Numbered from the stretch's first letter, positions 8,296 through 16,998 are shown. The stretch is 64,000 nucleotides of DNA from JAKAWQ01 sp963745975 (GCA_963745975.1 CAVUZJ010000010.1:80344-144343); one strand, 5' to 3'. The notes: generated by a model from the letters alone, not told the origin. Program-made: numbers and translations.

Positions 8296-8535
8296 TCAGG
8301 GGCAGTCGCAGCCCGAGGTCGGCCCTTTGTCGCCGCGCACGACGTGATGGTCGATCCATTCGGCGACCAGGAGGCGCGCCTCGGAGATCGAGGATTCGGG
8401 ATGGTGGATGCGATAGAGGGTCGTGCAGGCGAGGAAGGATTCGAGGTCCCCGCAACCGCCGCGGCGAAGGTCCCGGTAGGCCGTCACCACGGCGCGCTCG
8501 CAACGCCGAGCGATATGGCTGAATTCACGGCCCAT
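8296..8535 (-). CDS. Small hypothetical protein upstream of GDPD
   Basis: 79 aa from ATG 8535, which has AAGGAGT about 10 nt upstream; a longer in-frame extension to 8613 has no such site. The protein is helical and charged (REFSHIARRCERAVVTAYRD, then ISEARLLVAEWIDHHV) with a Cys-rich tail (SGCDCP). It has no recognised domain. It ends 9 bp before the TTG start of the GDPD gene, so the two are very probably co-transcribed. Confidence 0.55.
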   Translation of the reverse strand: MGREFSHIARRCERAVVTAYRDLRRGGCGDLESFLACTTLYRIHHPESSISEARLLVAEWIDHHVVRGDKGPTSGCDCP

Positions 8536-8548
8536 CCGGCACGACTCC

Positions 8549-8892
8549 TTATTGCGAATTACTCGCAGGACGTTCGGGGAGTGTATCCGCGCGCCGGGCG
8601 AACGGCAAGCCAACGCCCCCTTCGGAAAAGGGTATCGTCAAGGTGAGTTCGGGGCGGCCGGCGAGAACGAGGCTCGCCTGCTCGTAGCGCAAGGATCCGT
8701 GAAACGGGTGATGGGACGTCTGCGCGCCGCCCTCGCGGGCGAGGAGGCCATGCTCGTCCCGGAAGCCGGCGGAAGCCCGGGTGTGCGGCGGCCGCTGGCA
8801 GCGAGGCCGGTCGCGGCAGGGGCGAGCTTTTCGTGCTGGGCGCGGAGGGAGGAGGCGAGCGCGTCTCGGCGGGAGAGATTTTCCGGGTCCAT
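8549..8892 (-). pseudogene. Remnant of XRE/MmyB-type transcriptional regulator (internal deletion and frameshift)
   Basis: ATG 8892 opens with ALASSLRAQHEKLAPA and SGRRTPGL. This matches the start of MmyB-type regulators (FLRARRExLxPxxxGL...RRTPGL). The HTH that should follow is missing. About 50 codons in, the +1 frame resumes with GFRDEHGLLAREG and then HHPFHGSLRYEQASLVL, which is the C-terminal end of the MmyB ligand-binding domain (the HP..G.L.....L signature); it stops at TAA 8549-8551. A full member has about 270-290 residues, so the HTH and most of the sensor domain have been lost. Confidence 0.65.
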
Positions 8893-8987
8893 GGGGGTGA
8901 GAATGATACCAGTATGAATGGGCCTCTTAAACCGATGTCGGCGAGCGTCTATGGACGGGGCGCGGGTTGGGGACGGGAGAATTGGAC

Positions 8988-9767
8988 GTGAGCAAGACGC
9001 ACGAGGCGGTGGTGGGCGCGCAGTTCGGCGCGCGGGCGAGCGCATATCTGACGAGCGCGGTGCATGCGGCCGGGGCGGACCTCGACGCGCTCGCCGCCCT
9101 CGTGCGCGACCGGCCGGGGGCGCGCGTGCTTGATCTCGGCTCGGGCGGCGGGCATGTGAGCTTCGCCGCCGCACCGCATGTGGGCGAAGTCGTTGCGTGC
9201 GATCTTTCGCCCGAGATGCTGGCGGTCGTCGCGCGGGCCGCCGCCGAGCGCGGGCTGGCGAACGTCACGACGCGCGAGGGCGTGGCCGAAAGCCTGCCCT
9301 TCGCCGATGCGAGCTTCGATTTCGTGCTGAGCCGATACAGCGCGCACCATTGGCGCGACCTCGACGCGGGGCTTCGGGAAGTCGCGCGGGTGCTGAAGCC
9401 TGACGGGATCGCGGGGATCGTGGACAGCGTCTCGCCGGGGCCGGCGCGGCTCGACACCTTCCTCCAGGCGATCGAGCTGTTGCGCGACCCCTCCCATGTG
9501 CGGAGCCGCCCGCGCGCGGAGTGGGAGGCGGCACTGGCCGGCGCCGGGCTCTCGGTGCAGGGCGCGCGGGGCTTCCGAGTGCGGATCGAGTTCGGCACCT
9601 GGATCGAGCGGATGGGGACGCCGAAGGTGCAGGCGGATGCGATCCGCGCGCTGGAGGCCGCGATGCCCGAAGGCGTGCGGTCCTATTTCGACATCGGGCC
9701 GGACGGCAGCTTCAACCTCGATGTTGCTCTGTTTGAGGCTGCTCCTCGGCAAGGAGCGCTTCCATGA
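8988..9767 (+). CDS. Class I SAM-dependent methyltransferase (UbiE/Methyltransf_11 type)
   Basis: 259 aa from GTG 8988, which has GGGAG 8 nt upstream; a TTG at 8967 is an alternative. Motif I for SAM binding is VLDLGSGGGHVSFAAAP, motif II is ACDLSPEML, and the acidic post-motif is EGVAESLPFADASFDFVLSR. The fold continues with the usual YSAHHWRDLDAGLREVARVLKP. Substrate is unknown; UbiE-like sequences methylate quinone precursors or small aromatics. The decayed MmyB regulator lies just upstream on the other strand and might once have controlled this gene. Its last 56 bp overlap the convergent molybdenum hydroxylase gene. Confidence 0.87.
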   Translation: MSKTHEAVVGAQFGARASAYLTSAVHAAGADLDALAALVRDRPGARVLDLGSGGGHVSFAAAPHVGEVVACDLSPEMLAVVARAAAERGLANVTTREGVAESLPFADASFDFVLSRYSAHHWRDLDAGLREVARVLKPDGIAGIVDSVSPGPARLDTFLQAIELLRDPSHVRSRPRAEWEAALAGAGLSVQGARGFRVRIEFGTWIERMGTPKVQADAIRALEAAMPEGVRSYFDIGPDGSFNLDVALFEAAPRQGALP

Positions 9768-11859
9768 TCCGCTCGCGCGTGAGCGGCATCGCGCGCACGC
9801 GGGCGCCGAGCGCATGGGCGACGGCGTTGCCGATCGCGGCGGCGGTGGGGCCAAGGGCGGCTTCGCCGAGGCCGAGCGTCGGGTCCTCGTCGGTGCCGAC
9901 GAAGGCGACGCTCACCTCGGGGATCTCGGGGAAGCGCAGCACCGGATAGTGCTCCCAGTCCGCCGTCGCGATGCCCTCGTCCGAGACCAGCACCGCCTCC
10001 TTGAGCGTCCAGCTCGCGGCCTGAATGACGCCGCCTTCGATCTGGTTCGCCGCGCCGTCCGGATTGATCACCAGGCCGGCATCGACGGCGCACCAGACGC
10101 GGCGGAGTTTTACGACGTCTTCGACCAAAACTTCAGCAACGGCAGCGACATAGGAGGCGCGGTTCTTGTAACGGCTGAAGGCGATGCCGTAACCTTCGCC
10201 GGCGCCGCCGGCGGGACGGCCGGCCCAGCCCGCCATCTCGGCCACGCGCTCGAGGACGCGGCGGCCGCGCGGATCGGAGAGCAGCGAGAGCCGGTAGTCG
10301 AGCGGGTCCTCGGCGGCAAGGGCGGCGAGCTCGTCGATGAAGCTCTCGATCGCGAAGACGTTGCCGTGTGTGCCGAGCCCGCGCATCGAGGAGGTGCGGA
10401 GCGGCGGGCGCCGGACGAGGCGATGCACCACGCGCTGAGGGGGAAGGTCGTAGAGGGCGCGGGCGTTGCGCAGCCCGCCGAAGCCGGCGGCCTCGGGCAC
10501 GTCCGCGAGCGCCGGCGGCGGCGGCGGGTCGGGCAGGGCCTCGGCGGGGAGGAGATTGACGCCGCCATTGTGGCCCGGGCGCTGGCCGTGGGTGCCGCTC
10601 ACGACCTCGATCACCCAATCGACCGGGCGGAAATGCGCATCGAGCGCGGCGCGGAGATCGACGACCATCGCCGAGCCGAAGGGCGCGGCCGAGAGCTCGT
10701 CCGCGCGGGTCCATTGGGCGCGAACCCATGCGCCGGGGCGGGCGTGGGCGATGAAGGCGGCGTCGGCGGCCGCGTCGTCGGCGCCGTTGTGGCCGTAGCA
10801 GCCGGCGCCGTGACGATGGCGGACGGAGACGGCTTCGGGATCGAGGCCGAGGGCGCGGGCGAGTGCGCCGCGCAGCAGGCCCACCCCTTGCGAGTGGGTG
10901 AGGACCTCGAGATGCACGCCGTCGAAGCGGGCGAGGCCGACCGAGGGCGCGATCGAGCCGTGGGCGAGATAGGGGCGGGTGTAGCTTGCGTGGAATTCGC
11001 GCACGGGCGGGTTGGAGGGCGCGGTTCCCGGGAATTCCAGCACCTGGTCCTGGGATTCGAGCGAGACGAGGTGGGTGGCGTCGGACTGGCCGGCGCGCCA
11101 GGGCTCGCCGCCGCTCCAGCGCGCGTGGCGCAGCGCCGCCTCGCGCGCGCGCTCGACCACCGCCTCGTCCGCGGCGAGGACGGCGAGGAAATCGCCGATG
11201 CGGACGAATTCGACCGTTTCGCCGGCCGCGCGGCGGATGGCCGCCTCGTCGAGCGCCTCGAGATGGGCGAGGCGGCGCGGGCGGCGGAGCACGCGCGCGT
11301 GGATCATGCCCGGAAATGCGAGGTCGTGGATGAAGCCGGCGCCGAAGATTTTGTCGGGCAAATCGACGCGGGGAAAGCTGCGGCCGATCACCTGGAAATC
11401 GGCGGGCTTGGTGAGCGGGGCGGTGCCGCGCGGTTCGCGAGCGAGATCGACGGCTTGGGCGAGCGTCCAGTAATCGAGCGCGGTCGGCGCGCCGTCCTGG
11501 AGGAATTTGCCGTCGGCGAGGCCGATCGCGTCGGGCGCGCAGTTGAGGCGGAGGGCGGCGGCTTCGGTGAAGAGCGCGCGCACCTCGGCGGCGGCGACGC
11601 GGATCGCCCCGCCTGACGCCTCGATCGATTGGCTGCCGGCGGTGAAGCCTTCCTCGGGTGCGGCGTCGGTGTCGCCTGAGACGATGCGCAGGCGCTCGGG
11701 GGCGACGCGGAGCTCCTCGGCGGCGATCTGCACGAGCGCGGTGAGGATGCCCTGGCCGAGCTCGACCTTGCCGGTCGCGAGCCGGACGCGCCCGCCCGGC
11801 TCGAAGCCGATCCAGCGGTCGAGGCGGGGATTGGCGGCGAGGCTGGCGGGGAGGGTCAT
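9712..11859 (-). CDS. Molybdenum hydroxylase large subunit (IorB/NdhB-like xanthine dehydrogenase family)
   Basis: 715 aa. The catalytic subunit binds the molybdopterin cofactor and hydroxylates N-heterocycles or oxidises aldehydes. The domain order is permuted relative to classic XDH: a Mo-cofactor segment comes first (ATGKVELGQGILTALVQIAAEEL, SGDTDAAPEEGFTAGSQS). Then the a/b hammerhead (KIFGAGFIHDLAFPGMIHARVLRRP) and further cofactor segments (SSMRGLGTHGNVFAIES, PDGAANQIEGGVIQAASWTL, GLGEAALGP) follow. This order is that of IorB-type subunits. GLGEAALGP contains the expected catalytic glutamate. ATG 11859 overlaps the stop of the iron-sulfur subunit (ATGA), so translation is coupled. No Tat leader is seen, so the enzyme is cytoplasmic. 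Substrate unknown. Confidence 0.88.
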   Translation of the reverse strand: MTLPASLAANPRLDRWIGFEPGGRVRLATGKVELGQGILTALVQIAAEELRVAPERLRIVSGDTDAAPEEGFTAGSQSIEASGGAIRVAAAEVRALFTEAAALRLNCAPDAIGLADGKFLQDGAPTALDYWTLAQAVDLAREPRGTAPLTKPADFQVIGRSFPRVDLPDKIFGAGFIHDLAFPGMIHARVLRRPRRLAHLEALDEAAIRRAAGETVEFVRIGDFLAVLAADEAVVERAREAALRHARWSGGEPWRAGQSDATHLVSLESQDQVLEFPGTAPSNPPVREFHASYTRPYLAHGSIAPSVGLARFDGVHLEVLTHSQGVGLLRGALARALGLDPEAVSVRHRHGAGCYGHNGADDAAADAAFIAHARPGAWVRAQWTRADELSAAPFGSAMVVDLRAALDAHFRPVDWVIEVVSGTHGQRPGHNGGVNLLPAEALPDPPPPPALADVPEAAGFGGLRNARALYDLPPQRVVHRLVRRPPLRTSSMRGLGTHGNVFAIESFIDELAALAAEDPLDYRLSLLSDPRGRRVLERVAEMAGWAGRPAGGAGEGYGIAFSRYKNRASYVAAVAEVLVEDVVKLRRVWCAVDAGLVINPDGAANQIEGGVIQAASWTLKEAVLVSDEGIATADWEHYPVLRFPEIPEVSVAFVGTDEDPTLGLGEAALGPTAAAIGNAVAHALGARVRAMPLTRERIMEALLAEEQPQTEQHRG

Positions 11860-12335
11860 GCGGCTTCGCCCCGCATCGCGCGCGCGGCACGCGCGACGGC
11901 GCGGATCATCCGATTGTGCGCGCCGCAGCGGCAGAGATTCTTCTCGAGCGCCTGTGCGATCTCCGCCCGCGTCGGGTTCGGGTTGCGTGCGAGCAGCGCC
12001 TTGGCCGCGATGAGGATGCCGCCAAGGCAATAGCCGCATTGCGCGGCCTGCTCGGCGAGGAAGGCCGCTTGGAGCGGATCGGGCGCCTCCGCGGTGCCGA
12101 TGCCCTCGGGCGTCGTCACCGCGTGGCCGGCGGCGCGCTCGAGCGGGAGGGTGCAGCTCATCACCGGCTCGCCGTCGAGCAGGACCATGCAGGCGCCGCA
12201 CGCCTCCGCGCCGCAGCCGAAGCGGACGGCGCGCAAGCCGAGCTCGGAGCGGAGGATGTGGATGAGATTGGTGGCGCCGTCCGCGGTCACGCGGACCGGG
12301 CCTCCGTTCACGGTGAGCGAGAAGGCTTCGCTCAT
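11856..12335 (-). CDS. Molybdenum hydroxylase small subunit, two [2Fe-2S] clusters
   Basis: 159 aa, standard for CoxS/IorA-type subunits that carry electrons from the Mo centre. The plant-type ferredoxin cluster is GCGAEACGACMVLLDGEPVMSC (cysteines of CxxxxCxxC plus a distal Cys). The C-terminal helical cluster is QCGYCLGGILIA with ENLCRCG-type KNLCRCGAHNRM. It overlaps its neighbours by 4 bp on both sides (ATGA at each junction), so it is tightly coupled to the large subunit and to the unknown protein at 12332. The electron acceptor is not encoded nearby. Confidence 0.92.
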   Translation of the reverse strand: MSEAFSLTVNGGPVRVTADGATNLIHILRSELGLRAVRFGCGAEACGACMVLLDGEPVMSCTLPLERAAGHAVTTPEGIGTAEAPDPLQAAFLAEQAAQCGYCLGGILIAAKALLARNPNPTRAEIAQALEKNLCRCGAHNRMIRAVARAARAMRGEAA

Positions 12336-13249
12336 CGCGCGCCCGCCGCGGCGAGGAGGCGTGCGGCGGCGTCCTCTGCGGTCATGCCGAGCGCCACGCC
12401 GGCGGCGCGCGCCTGGGCGTTCGCGGAGGTGATGCGGCCGTCGCGGTAGATGCTGGCGGCGTCGCCGAGATCGGCCGAGAGGTGCGAGACGGCGGCGCAG
12501 GGGATGCCCATGCGCTCGAGGATATCGAGCCCGGCGACGGCCATGCGGCCGCGGCCGAAGCCGCCGTCGCTGCCGATGATGCCGGCCGGGCGGATGCCAT
12601 GGCGGTAGATATAGATCGTCATCGTCGTATCGACGGGCGTGCCGACGCAGAAGACGTCCGCTTCGTGCGTGCCTTCGACGAGGCTCATGCTCCAGCAGCC
12701 GAAGACCGCACCGAGAGCGGGGCGGGCGGCGGCGAGGAGCACCGCCTCATCCGGCCATTCGGAAGCGACCTCGCGCGGAGCGCCCGCGGGGGCGGAGAGC
12801 AGGAGCTGCGCGGCGAGCGCGACGGACTGGCCGGGCTCGGCGCCGCAGGCGGCGGCGGGGCCGTTGACCCGGCTCACCACGCCCTCCTCCCACACCGAGC
12901 GGCCGACGCACATCTCGCAGCTATAGACGCTGGCGGCGGCGGCGGGGACGCCGAAGGTCTCGGCGACGAGGAGCCCGCCGATGCCGGCCTCGTTGCGGCC
13001 GATCCCGGCATCCACGCCGAGGAAGCCGCGGAGCCCGCGGCGGAGCAGCGAGACGGCGACCGGGCGGGCCATGTAGGCGGCGTGGACGAGGACATCGCGC
13101 GGGGGATCGAGCGGCACCAGCGAGGCGCCCGCCTCGCGCGGGGAATCGATGACCACGACCTTGCCCGCTTCACTCTCGCAGCCGGCGAAGGCGCGGTTGC
13201 CGAATTCGAGCGGCGGGACATAGTCCGCCGGCGCGGCGATGCTGCTCAT
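12332..13249 (-). CDS. Unrecognised 305-aa protein in molybdenum hydroxylase operon
   Basis: 305 aa, unknown family to me. Visible features are an alpha/beta pattern with glycine-rich turns (LRGFLGVDAGIGRNEAGIGG, IIGSDGGFGRGRMAVAGLD), a CxxC in YSCEMCVGR and a C-terminal IPCAAVSHLSADLGDAASIY. There is no signal peptide or transmembrane helix. ATG 13249 lies 5 nt after the kelch gene, and its stop overlaps the iron-sulfur subunit start by ATGA. It is therefore a fixed partner of the hydroxylase. It could be a substrate-processing enzyme or an accessory factor; the sequence does not decide. Confidence 0.7.
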   Translation of the reverse strand: MSSIAAPADYVPPLEFGNRAFAGCESEAGKVVVIDSPREAGASLVPLDPPRDVLVHAAYMARPVAVSLLRRGLRGFLGVDAGIGRNEAGIGGLLVAETFGVPAAAASVYSCEMCVGRSVWEEGVVSRVNGPAAACGAEPGQSVALAAQLLLSAPAGAPREVASEWPDEAVLLAAARPALGAVFGCWSMSLVEGTHEADVFCVGTPVDTTMTIYIYRHGIRPAGIIGSDGGFGRGRMAVAGLDILERMGIPCAAVSHLSADLGDAASIYRDGRITSANAQARAAGVALGMTAEDAAARLLAAAGAR

Positions 13250-13254
13250 GCGCC

Positions 13255-14301
13255 TCAGTCGAGCGTGAAGGCGTCGTGGTAGGCGCCCTGGACGCTGCCG
13301 CCGGGCAGCGGACCGCCCCCCGGGATGTGCACGCGATCGCCGATGATCGCCGCGGTCGCGCCGTGGAGGCCGTGGCGGGGCACGGCCATCGGCGCCATCG
13401 CCTCCCAGCGGTCCTTCGCGGGATCGTACGCCTCGTGCGTGCCGAAGACGCGGCCGGTGGCCTCGCCGCCCATGACCAGGATGCGGCCGCGATAGAGCGC
13501 GGCCGAGGGGCCGCTGCGCGGCGTGGGGAGTGGGGCGCGGAACGACCAGGAATCGCCCGCGGGATCGTAGACGGCGTGGAGTGCGGTGTTGAAATCGTAG
13601 CTGTCCATCCGGCCGGCGATGGCGTGGATGCGGCCATCGAGGACGACGACGCCCATATGGTCGCGCTGGCCGACGAAGGGCTGCGTGCGGGTCGAGCCGG
13701 TCATGCCGCCGAGCATGGCATAGCGGTCGGTCTTGGGATCGTAGGTCTCGTGCCATTCGACGGAGCGGACGTCGCGCCCGCCGAGGAGATGGATGCGGTC
13801 TTCGACGAGCACGGCCGAGATCGCGCCGCGCGGACGGCTGAGTGCGGCGATCGTCTCCCAGCGGTCGGTCTTCGCGTCATAGACGAAGCAGCACGAATGC
13901 GGGCAGCGGTTCTGCTCGATGAAGCCGCCGAAAGTGTAGATGCGGCTTTCGATCGCGGCGAGCGCGATATGGTTGCAGGGAAAGGGGAGCGGCGCCTTGA
14001 GCGACCAGCTCCCGGTCGCGGGATCGAACACCTGGTGGAAATCCCCGTCCACGCGGCCACGGGCATAGCCGCCGATGATGTGGATGCGATTTTCGCAGAC
14101 GATGACGCCCATTTCGCCGACCGGCACGGGCAGCCGCTTCTGCTCCACCCAGCTTCCCGAATTGGCGGCGGGGGGTGCGACGCTGGTCATGTAGCGCTGG
14201 GCCTCGACGGAGGCGGGGATCGCGGTGATGCTCTTGTCGAAGAGGCCGGCAAAGAGCGGGTCCGCGGCCGAAGCCGGGCTGGTTTCCTGGATCGCCGCCA
14301 T
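13255..14301 (-). CDS. Kelch-repeat beta-propeller protein
   Basis: 348 aa. Six kelch repeats are visible by their double-glycine or equivalent turn: RIHIIGGYA, RIYTFGGFI, RIHLLGGRD, RIHAIAGRM, RILVMGGEA and RVHIPGGGP. Each is followed after about 12-20 residues by the conserved Y/F-DP..D.W segment (for example HEAYDPAKDRWEAM). Six blades close a propeller. No Sec or Tat leader is evident after the chosen start at 14301 (GGGAGAG upstream). Kelch propellers bind ligands or act as lyases/isomerases (NanM-like). Here it is co-transcribed with the molybdenum hydroxylase. Role unknown. Confidence 0.85.
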   Translation of the reverse strand: MAAIQETSPASAADPLFAGLFDKSITAIPASVEAQRYMTSVAPPAANSGSWVEQKRLPVPVGEMGVIVCENRIHIIGGYARGRVDGDFHQVFDPATGSWSLKAPLPFPCNHIALAAIESRIYTFGGFIEQNRCPHSCCFVYDAKTDRWETIAALSRPRGAISAVLVEDRIHLLGGRDVRSVEWHETYDPKTDRYAMLGGMTGSTRTQPFVGQRDHMGVVVLDGRIHAIAGRMDSYDFNTALHAVYDPAGDSWSFRAPLPTPRSGPSAALYRGRILVMGGEATGRVFGTHEAYDPAKDRWEAMAPMAVPRHGLHGATAAIIGDRVHIPGGGPLPGGSVQGAYHDAFTLD

Positions 14302-14356
14302 GTCGTTTCTCTCCCGTTTCAATTGGGCCGTTCCGATTGATCCGGCGCGTGGCGCG

Positions 14357-15217
14357 TCAGGCGACGGGCCCGGCGGCTGGTTGGGCGAGCAGGCGCCTTG
14401 TCGCCTCGAGCCCCTCGCGCGCCACTTCGAGGGGCGGGCGCGCCCAGAGCGCGGGATTCGGCGCCTCGTAGCTCAGATATCCCGCATATCCCTTCTCCGC
14501 GAGCAGGCCGAGCACGTCGTGCCAGGCGACGACGCCCTGGCCGGGCGGCAGCCGGTCGGTCGGGCGCTTGACGCCGGTGACCGGGTTGGCGGGCACGTCG
14601 CTGTACTGGAAGACGAAGATGTCCTTCCCCGGCACGTCGGCGAAGCCGCGGCCGCCGGCGCCGCTGCGGGCCAGATGATAGGCGTCGAGCAGGAGGCCGC
14701 AATTGGGGCGATCGGCGGCCGCGACGAGCTCGCGCTGCACGGCGAGCTTGTTGATCACGTCGTGCTGGGAATTGAACTCGATCGCAAGCCTGAGGCCGTG
14801 CTCGGCGGCGATTTCCGCGCCCGCGCGCAAGTTCGCGATCGCGTCGGCGAACGGGCCGGAATAGGGGCCGGGCGCGCTCATCAGCATCGTGCAGCCGAGT
14901 GCCACCGCATTGCGGCAGCTGAGGCGGAACACGTCGTAGAGGCGGCGGCTTTCCTCGCCGTGCGCGAAGAGCCAGCCATATTCGACGCCGAGCACGCCGA
15001 CGGGGAGCCCGCCCGCGCGCACGAGCGTGAGCACGTCGTCATTGCTCATGCCGCGCTCGTTGCAGCGCTTGAAATCGGTCCAGCGCAGCTCCATCGCATC
15101 GAACCCCGCCGCCTTGGCGGCGGCGATCGCCGGGGCGAGCGGCGTGGTGTCGAGCGTCCAGGTGTGGAGCGCGAGCGGCGAAGCAGGTTTCGCCGGGACG
15201 TTCGGCTCAGCCGGCAT
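14357..15217 (-). CDS. TIM-barrel sugar-phosphate isomerase/epimerase family protein
   Basis: 286 aa AP_endonuc_2-type barrel. Characteristic metal-site elements are MELRWTDF (strand 2), LRLAIEFNSQHDVI (Glu ligand), CGLLLDAYHLARSG (Asp and His ligands), IFVFQYSD and GYLSYEAPN (last Glu). These fit hydroxypyruvate isomerase/IolE-like enzymes acting on keto acids or sugars. ATG 15217 lies inside the end of the upstream alpha/beta hydrolase gene (11-bp overlap), so they are coupled. Substrate unknown. In context it probably processes a product of the hydroxylase or hydrolase. Confidence 0.85.
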   Translation of the reverse strand: MPAEPNVPAKPASPLALHTWTLDTTPLAPAIAAAKAAGFDAMELRWTDFKRCNERGMSNDDVLTLVRAGGLPVGVLGVEYGWLFAHGEESRRLYDVFRLSCRNAVALGCTMLMSAPGPYSGPFADAIANLRAGAEIAAEHGLRLAIEFNSQHDVINKLAVQRELVAAADRPNCGLLLDAYHLARSGAGGRGFADVPGKDIFVFQYSDVPANPVTGVKRPTDRLPPGQGVVAWHDVLGLLAEKGYAGYLSYEAPNPALWARPPLEVAREGLEATRRLLAQPAAGPVA

Positions 15218-15992
15218 GAGCGAGGAACTCCGCGAGGGTCGCATTGAAAAGGGCGGGTTGCTCGGTGCTGCTCTGGTGCGCGGCGTTCGGGATGCGCTTG
15301 AGCACCGCACCCCGGATGCCGAGTGCGAGCGTCTCGGCCATCGCGGGTGGCGTCGCCTCGTCCTGCTCGCCCACCATGACGAGGGTCGGGCAGGCGATCT
15401 CGGCCAGACGCGCCGAGACGTCGTAGCCGATGATCGCCTCGCAGCTTCCGATGAAGCCTTCCGCGGGCGTCGCCGCGATCAGCGCGCCGAGGCGCTCGGC
15501 GGTCGCGGGCTCGCGGGCGCGGAAGGGCGCGGTGAGCCAGCGGCCGAGCGTGCCCTCGCGCACCGCCTCCATCCCCTTGGTGCGGACGATGCCGATCCGC
15601 TCGCGCCAGGCGGCATGCGCCTCGGGCGGGTAACCGGCGGTGGTGTCGGCGAGCACGAGGCTGCGGACGAGGCGCGGATGGGCGAGCGCCAAGGTCAGCC
15701 CGATCATGCCGCCGAGCGAGATCCCGACCCAATGCGTCGACGCGATGCCGAGATTTCCGAGGTGCGCGGCGACGTCTTCGGCGAGGGCCGCCATCGAGTA
15801 GGGCGAAGGCTTCACCTCGCTTCTGCCGTGCCCGCGAATATCGAGGCTCAGCACACGGAAATCAGGTGCGAGCGCGCGCGCCTGCGCGGCGAGCAGCGAG
15901 TGGTCCGCGGCGAGCGAATGAACGACCGTGACCCAGGGGCCCTGGCCCTCGATGACGTGATGCAGCTTCGCGATGGTTGCGACCTCGCTCAT
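15207..15992 (-). CDS. Alpha/beta hydrolase (3-oxoadipate enol-lactonase-like)
   Basis: 261 aa. The nucleophile elbow is VGISLGGMIGL, the acid is in VGEQDEATPP, and the catalytic His is in IPNAAHQSSTEQP. The strand-turn LSLDIRGHGRSEVKPSPYSM is typical of the PcaD-like subgroup. The start at 15992 has GAGGAGGGG upstream. It is the promoter-proximal gene of the six-gene minus-strand operon ending at 9712. It is divergent from the GntR regulator at 16183, which presumably controls it. PcaD activity itself is not implied because no protocatechuate genes are present. Confidence 0.85.
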   Translation of the reverse strand: MSEVATIAKLHHVIEGQGPWVTVVHSLAADHSLLAAQARALAPDFRVLSLDIRGHGRSEVKPSPYSMAALAEDVAAHLGNLGIASTHWVGISLGGMIGLTLALAHPRLVRSLVLADTTAGYPPEAHAAWRERIGIVRTKGMEAVREGTLGRWLTAPFRAREPATAERLGALIAATPAEGFIGSCEAIIGYDVSARLAEIACPTLVMVGEQDEATPPAMAETLALGIRGAVLKRIPNAAHQSSTEQPALFNATLAEFLAHAG

Positions 15993-16182
15993 CCCTCCCC
16001 TCCTCACCGGCGGCCGCTGCCGCCATGGGCACCGCTACAGTCCGCGCTTGTTAAGTCATCTTAGGACGTATTATAGTTGCCCGTCAATCAAGCGCCCCAT
16101 TGCAACCGGGCCCGAAACGTCCACGTCCCTTGGCGAGCCGAACCCGCACCTCTCAGGCACTGCCCCGGAATTGCGTGTCACG
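15993..16182. promoter_or_regulatory. Divergent promoter region between hydrolase operon and GntR gene
   Basis: A 190-bp spacer with an AT-rich core at 16048-16080. A TATAAT hexamer lies on the minus strand (16075-16070). On the plus strand TTGTTA (16048-16053) and TTATAG (16071-16076) are 17 bp apart and could serve the GntR gene. No clear long palindrome for the regulator is visible. The assignment is tentative. Confidence 0.35.
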
Positions 16183-16998
16183 ATGCCAGAGTTTCCCGAA
16201 CGACCGCTCGACCCCGCCGCCTCGACGCCGCTCTGGCTCCAGCTCAAGCATGCGCTGCGCGATCTCGTCACCTTCCACCTCAAGGACGGCGACCGGGTTC
16301 CGAGCGAAACCGAATTGTGCCGGCGCTACCACCTCTCGCGCGTGACGGTTCGCCAGGCGATCACCTCGCTGGTGGACGAGGGGCTGCTCTTGCGCCAGCA
16401 GGGCCGCGGCACCTTTGTCCGCGCCGCCCGGCTCACCGAGCTGCTTTCGGAATCGCCGCACTTCCTGCTCGGCGGGTTCGACGCCGCCGACCCCGCACAG
16501 ATCCGCCTCTTCAGCGTCGAGCAGGTGGCGCTGCCGGACTGGATCGCCGCCAAGCCCGGGATGGCGGGCGGGGGACCGGCGTTCAAGATCCGCAAGGTGC
16601 TCGCAAGCGGCGGCGAGCCCGTCGCCTCGCGCACCAGCTACGTGCCGGCGCGGCTGGTGCCCGGGCTCCTCTCCGCGGACCTCCGCCAGCCGCTGGTGCG
16701 CACGCTCGAGGAGGTGTTCGCGCTCCGGCCGCAGGAGGCCGAGGAGACCATGGCGTTCATCATCGCCGACGAGTTCCGCGCCCATATGCTGGGCGTCGCC
16801 ATCGATCACCCACTGATCCTCGTCGAACGGATCGTCCGGCTCGCCGACGGGGAGGCGGTGGAATGCTCGCGCACCTTCTACAAGGCGGACCGGTTCCAGT
16901 TCCACCGCGTGCTGCGCCGGCCGGACTTGGGCGAGGGCTCGCATTGGATCGCCGGCACGGCGCAGGGTGCCGAACTCAGCGCGATCGGGATTCTTTAG
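16183..16998 (+). CDS. GntR-family transcriptional regulator, HutC/UTRA type
   Basis: 271 aa. The N-terminal winged helix has the GntR signature ALRDLVTFHLKDGDRVPSE, then LCRRYHLSRVTVRQAI and LLLRQQGRGTFVRA. The C-terminal UTRA sensor domain includes ASRTSYVPARLVPGL and RIVRLADGEAVECSRTFYKAD, the usual HutC ligand pocket end. The start at 16183 is chosen by domain extent. It is divergent from the hydrolase/hydroxylase operon, so it is its probable ligand-responsive repressor. Its stop overlaps that of the convergent TtuC-like gene. Confidence 0.88.
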   Translation: MPEFPERPLDPAASTPLWLQLKHALRDLVTFHLKDGDRVPSETELCRRYHLSRVTVRQAITSLVDEGLLLRQQGRGTFVRAARLTELLSESPHFLLGGFDAADPAQIRLFSVEQVALPDWIAAKPGMAGGGPAFKIRKVLASGGEPVASRTSYVPARLVPGLLSADLRQPLVRTLEEVFALRPQEAEETMAFIIADEFRAHMLGVAIDHPLILVERIVRLADGEAVECSRTFYKADRFQFHRVLRRPDLGEGSHWIAGTAQGAELSAIGIL

